From Microbacterium sp. (GTDB lineage Bacteria; Actinomycetota; Actinomycetes; Actinomycetales; Microbacteriaceae): 64,000 nucleotides of DNA. The stretch is taken from NCBI GenBank assembly GCA_031277945.1, contig JAITLK010000002.1, positions 496,001-560,000 of the forward strand. The letters run 5' to 3'. Of this stretch, positions 61,836 to 64,000 are shown piece after piece (position 1 is the stretch's first letter; each line of letters starts with the position of its first letter). The notes beneath the pieces were generated by a model. The model did not search any database. It saw nothing but the letters and a program-made list of their open reading frames with translations, and was not told where the DNA came from. Position numbers and translations under genes: made by a program.

Positions 61836-63965
61836 CTATGGCTGCCGCACACCACGCAGCAGCCAGACGAAGTACGGCGCTCCGATCAGGGCGACCATCA
61901 ATCCCGCCGGAAGCTGCGATGGGGCGATCAGCGTGCGCCCCAGCGTGTCTGCAACGAGCACGAGAAGCGCGCCGAGAGTCATCGCGACAGGAATGATGCG
62001 TGAGTGGCGCGCGCCCACCAGCGCGCGGGCGAGGTGCGGGGCGACCAGGCCGACGAAGCCGACCGTTCCCACCGCCACCACCGCGACCGCGGCCAGGACG
62101 GCAGCGAGGGCCAGCACGGCGAACCGCGTCCGTTCAAGACGAACGCCGAGAATGCGCGGCGTGTCCTCGTCCACGGCGATGAGATCGAGTTGACGTCGCA
62201 CCGCGATCACCATGGGAATCGATATCACCAGCACGATCGCGACCGGGAGCACGTCGCCGAGTGAGCGTCCGTACGTGGTTCCGGAGAGCCACGTCAGGAT
62301 CCGCGGTGTCTGCCACGGATCCGTGCTCAACAGCAGGAAGGTGGTGACGGCCGTCAGGGCGTATCCCATCCCGATCCCGACCAGCACGAATCGATCGGGA
62401 AGCAGTCCGCCGCGCCAGGCTAGGAGCGCGATGAGCGCGAAGGTGAGGAGACCGGCGAGCACTGCCATCACGACGAGCGCCACCCGTCCGCCGCCCGCGA
62501 ACCCTGTGGCGACCACGAGCACGGCACCCACGCCTGCACCCGCGGTTATCCCGAGCAGCCCGGGTTCGGCGAGCGGGTTGCGCACGGTTCCCTGGACGAT
62601 CGCCCCCGCGAGAGCGAGGGCCGCACCGCCGAGCAGCGCCGCGCACACCCGACCGACGCGCTCGTCGAGCGCGCGACCGACCAGATCAGGGGCCGACGCG
62701 GTGAGCCAGAGCCGCACATCACCAAGCTGCAGCCACATGCTGCCCGCGAGGAGTCCGATGACGCCGGCGACGAGGAGCAATGCCACGGAAGCGGTCAGCA
62801 CGAGGATGAAGCGCCGACGCGTCCGGATCCGGGACGGAGCGCTACCGGCGAGGCGTGCGGTGCCCGCATCGCGCAGCCGCATCGCAAGGATCACGATCAC
62901 GATGCCGCCGACGAACGCGGTGGGGATGCCCGTGGGAATGACCACCGCACCGGCGGGTGTGAGCAGCGCACGCAGCACGGCGTCGGCGAGCAGGATCAGG
63001 AGCGCGCCCAGCAGCCCCGAAGCGGGGACGAGGAACTGATGACGACGCAGCGCCGGCACGCGCTGTGCGATCAGCCGTGCGAGCACTGGAGCCCCGAGCC
63101 CGACGAACCCGATCGGACCGGCCAGCGTGACCGAGATGCTGGTGAGCAGAACGGAGCACAGAATCGAGAGGGCGCGCGTCGAGCGCACCGCGACGCCGAG
63201 CGAGCTGGCCGCATCGTCGCCCAGACCGAGAACATCCAGACGCCGAGATAGAAGAAGCGACGCCACGATGGCGACGGCGATCACGGGTGTCGCGCGCGCC
63301 GAGGCGTCGATGTTCAGCTGAGAGAGCGAGCCGCTGCCCCAGGCGAAAAGGCCGGTCGTGTTCTCCCGGAACAGAATCAGGAGCATCGAGGTGGCGGCGC
63401 CCAGAGCCATCGAGATCGCAGATCCGGCCAGAATCAGGCGGGTGCTCGCCGTCCCCGCGGCGCGACCGGTGAGACCGAGCACCACGGCGGCGGCGAGGAT
63501 CCCGCCTGCAAAAGCGACTCCGGAAGAGGCCCACAACGGTACGGAGAGCCCGAATGCCGCGACGACCGCGAGGGCGAAATAGGCGCCCGCCGTGACGGCA
63601 AGGGTGTCCGGCGAAGCCAGGGCGTTTCGCGTGACCGACTGCAGCAGCGCGCCCGCAACGCCCAGGGCGATTCCCACGGCGACGCCTGCACAGAGACGCG
63701 GGAGACGTGAACCGATGAAGACGTCGTTCACGGAGACGCCGCCGACCGTGAGCTCTTCGCCACCCAGCGCGCGCAGGAGCTCGGATGCACCGACACCGCT
63801 CGTCCCCTGCGTCAGATGCCAGAGGCCGACAGCGCCCACGGCGATGGTGAGCGCCACGAGCGCCAGAACGCCGCCCAGGGTGGCCCCACGTCCCTCCCCG
63901 CCGACACGGCTGGTCGGCCCCCGCTGCTGCGAGGGCCGACCAGTCGCCGGATGTACCCGGGTCAC
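61836..63965 (-). CDS. Fused FecCD-type iron-siderophore ABC permease (FhuB-like)
   Basis: A 709-residue polypeptide holding two FecCD permease domains in tandem (about 40-350 and 385-705), each with about ten helices. Paired signatures include SRLPRLCAGVAVGIALGVAG with LQSVTRNALASPD in the first half, and CAALLGGAALALAGAIVQGT with VRNPLAEPGLLG in the second. GPIGFVGLGAPVLARLI and VGFVGLVAPHLARAL are the conserved ATPase-coupling loops. This is the FhuB arrangement, importing ferric siderophores. Start GTG 63965 overlaps the binding-protein stop (GTGA). No ATPase gene follows before dxs. Confidence 0.93.
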   Translation of the reverse strand: MTRVHPATGRPSQQRGPTSRVGGEGRGATLGGVLALVALTIAVGAVGLWHLTQGTSGVGASELLRALGGEELTVGGVSVNDVFIGSRLPRLCAGVAVGIALGVAGALLQSVTRNALASPDTLAVTAGAYFALAVVAAFGLSVPLWASSGVAFAGGILAAAVVLGLTGRAAGTASTRLILAGSAISMALGAATSMLLILFRENTTGLFAWGSGSLSQLNIDASARATPVIAVAIVASLLLSRRLDVLGLGDDAASSLGVAVRSTRALSILCSVLLTSISVTLAGPIGFVGLGAPVLARLIAQRVPALRRHQFLVPASGLLGALLILLADAVLRALLTPAGAVVIPTGIPTAFVGGIVIVILAMRLRDAGTARLAGSAPSRIRTRRRFILVLTASVALLLVAGVIGLLAGSMWLQLGDVRLWLTASAPDLVGRALDERVGRVCAALLGGAALALAGAIVQGTVRNPLAEPGLLGITAGAGVGAVLVVATGFAGGGRVALVVMAVLAGLLTFALIALLAWRGGLLPDRFVLVGIGMGYALTAVTTFLLLSTDPWQTPRILTWLSGTTYGRSLGDVLPVAIVLVISIPMVIAVRRQLDLIAVDEDTPRILGVRLERTRFAVLALAAVLAAVAVVAVGTVGFVGLVAPHLARALVGARHSRIIPVAMTLGALLVLVADTLGRTLIAPSQLPAGLMVALIGAPYFVWLLRGVRQP

Positions 63966-64000
63966 TTCCCGGTGATCACGTCGACGAAGGCGTCGATAGC
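63962..64000 (-). CDS. C-terminal end of a gene coupled to the permease, probably a siderophore-binding protein
   Basis: The last 12 codons (AIDAFVDVITGK) and TGA of a reverse-strand gene that continues beyond the window. Position directly before, and GTGA overlap with, the FecCD permease suggest the ABC solute-binding lipoprotein. The visible residues alone cannot prove it. Confidence 0.6.
   Translation of the reverse strand, partial: AIDAFVDVITGK

Overview
The window is 64 kb of high-GC actinobacterial chromosome. Gene content and order (rarA, DUF349, rel, secF-secD-yajC, ruvB-ruvA-ruvC, yebC, pdxT-pdxS, thrS-HIT) and the protein sequences point to Microbacteriaceae, most likely Microbacterium. 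Genes are dense. Many pairs overlap by ATGA or GTGA, and many genes appear to be transcribed without a leader: a TANNNT box lies six bases before the ATG or GTG.

Region 1 (1-24 kb) is core genome. It holds DNA repair and recombination (rarA cut by the window edge, ruvABC, an AlkD-like glycosylase), the stringent-response enzyme Rel, the SecDF-YajC export complex, PLP synthesis (pdxST) with a divergent MocR-type regulator, and threonyl-tRNA synthetase coupled to a HIT hydrolase. A threonine-rich 26-codon ORF precedes thrS and looks like a leader peptide. A Gln/Gly/Pro-repeat membrane protein at 17-18 kb is split by one extra C inside its 27-bp repeats.

Region 2 (24-31.9 kb) holds an MFS transporter, a 1408-residue wall-anchored nuclease/5'-nucleotidase fusion, and a tRNA cluster: three identical Gly-GCC genes, two identical Val-GAC, one Cys and one Val-CAC.

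Region 3 (31.9-35.3 kb) is a small island. The 3' part of tRNA-Val(CAC) and its terminator recur 3.3 kb away as a direct repeat, as expected of tRNA-targeted integration, but no integrase lies between. The island carries only small orphan genes and strong hairpins. One gene encodes a secreted, toxin-like protein whose reading frame is broken at a C10-A9 tract and again by a TAA near the C-terminus. An acidic convergent ORF beside it could be its immunity partner.

Region 4 (35.4-64 kb) returns to mostly core metabolism and transport: CDF cation transporter with a half-size binding lipoprotein, YnfA, an orphan PemK/MazF-like protein, AmtB, ZapE, a rhodanese-SufE pair, DUF3000-RNase D, a thiolase-FadB beta-oxidation operon, and EamA with a divergent LysR and a perfect LysR box. 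A lipid/glycerol-phosphate cluster follows (GMC oxidoreductase, lipid kinase, AGPS-like oxidase, TetR, GlpD), then another TetR with its own operator, an SPFH-like protein, dxs, and a fused FecCD-type siderophore permease that runs into a binding protein cut by the window end.
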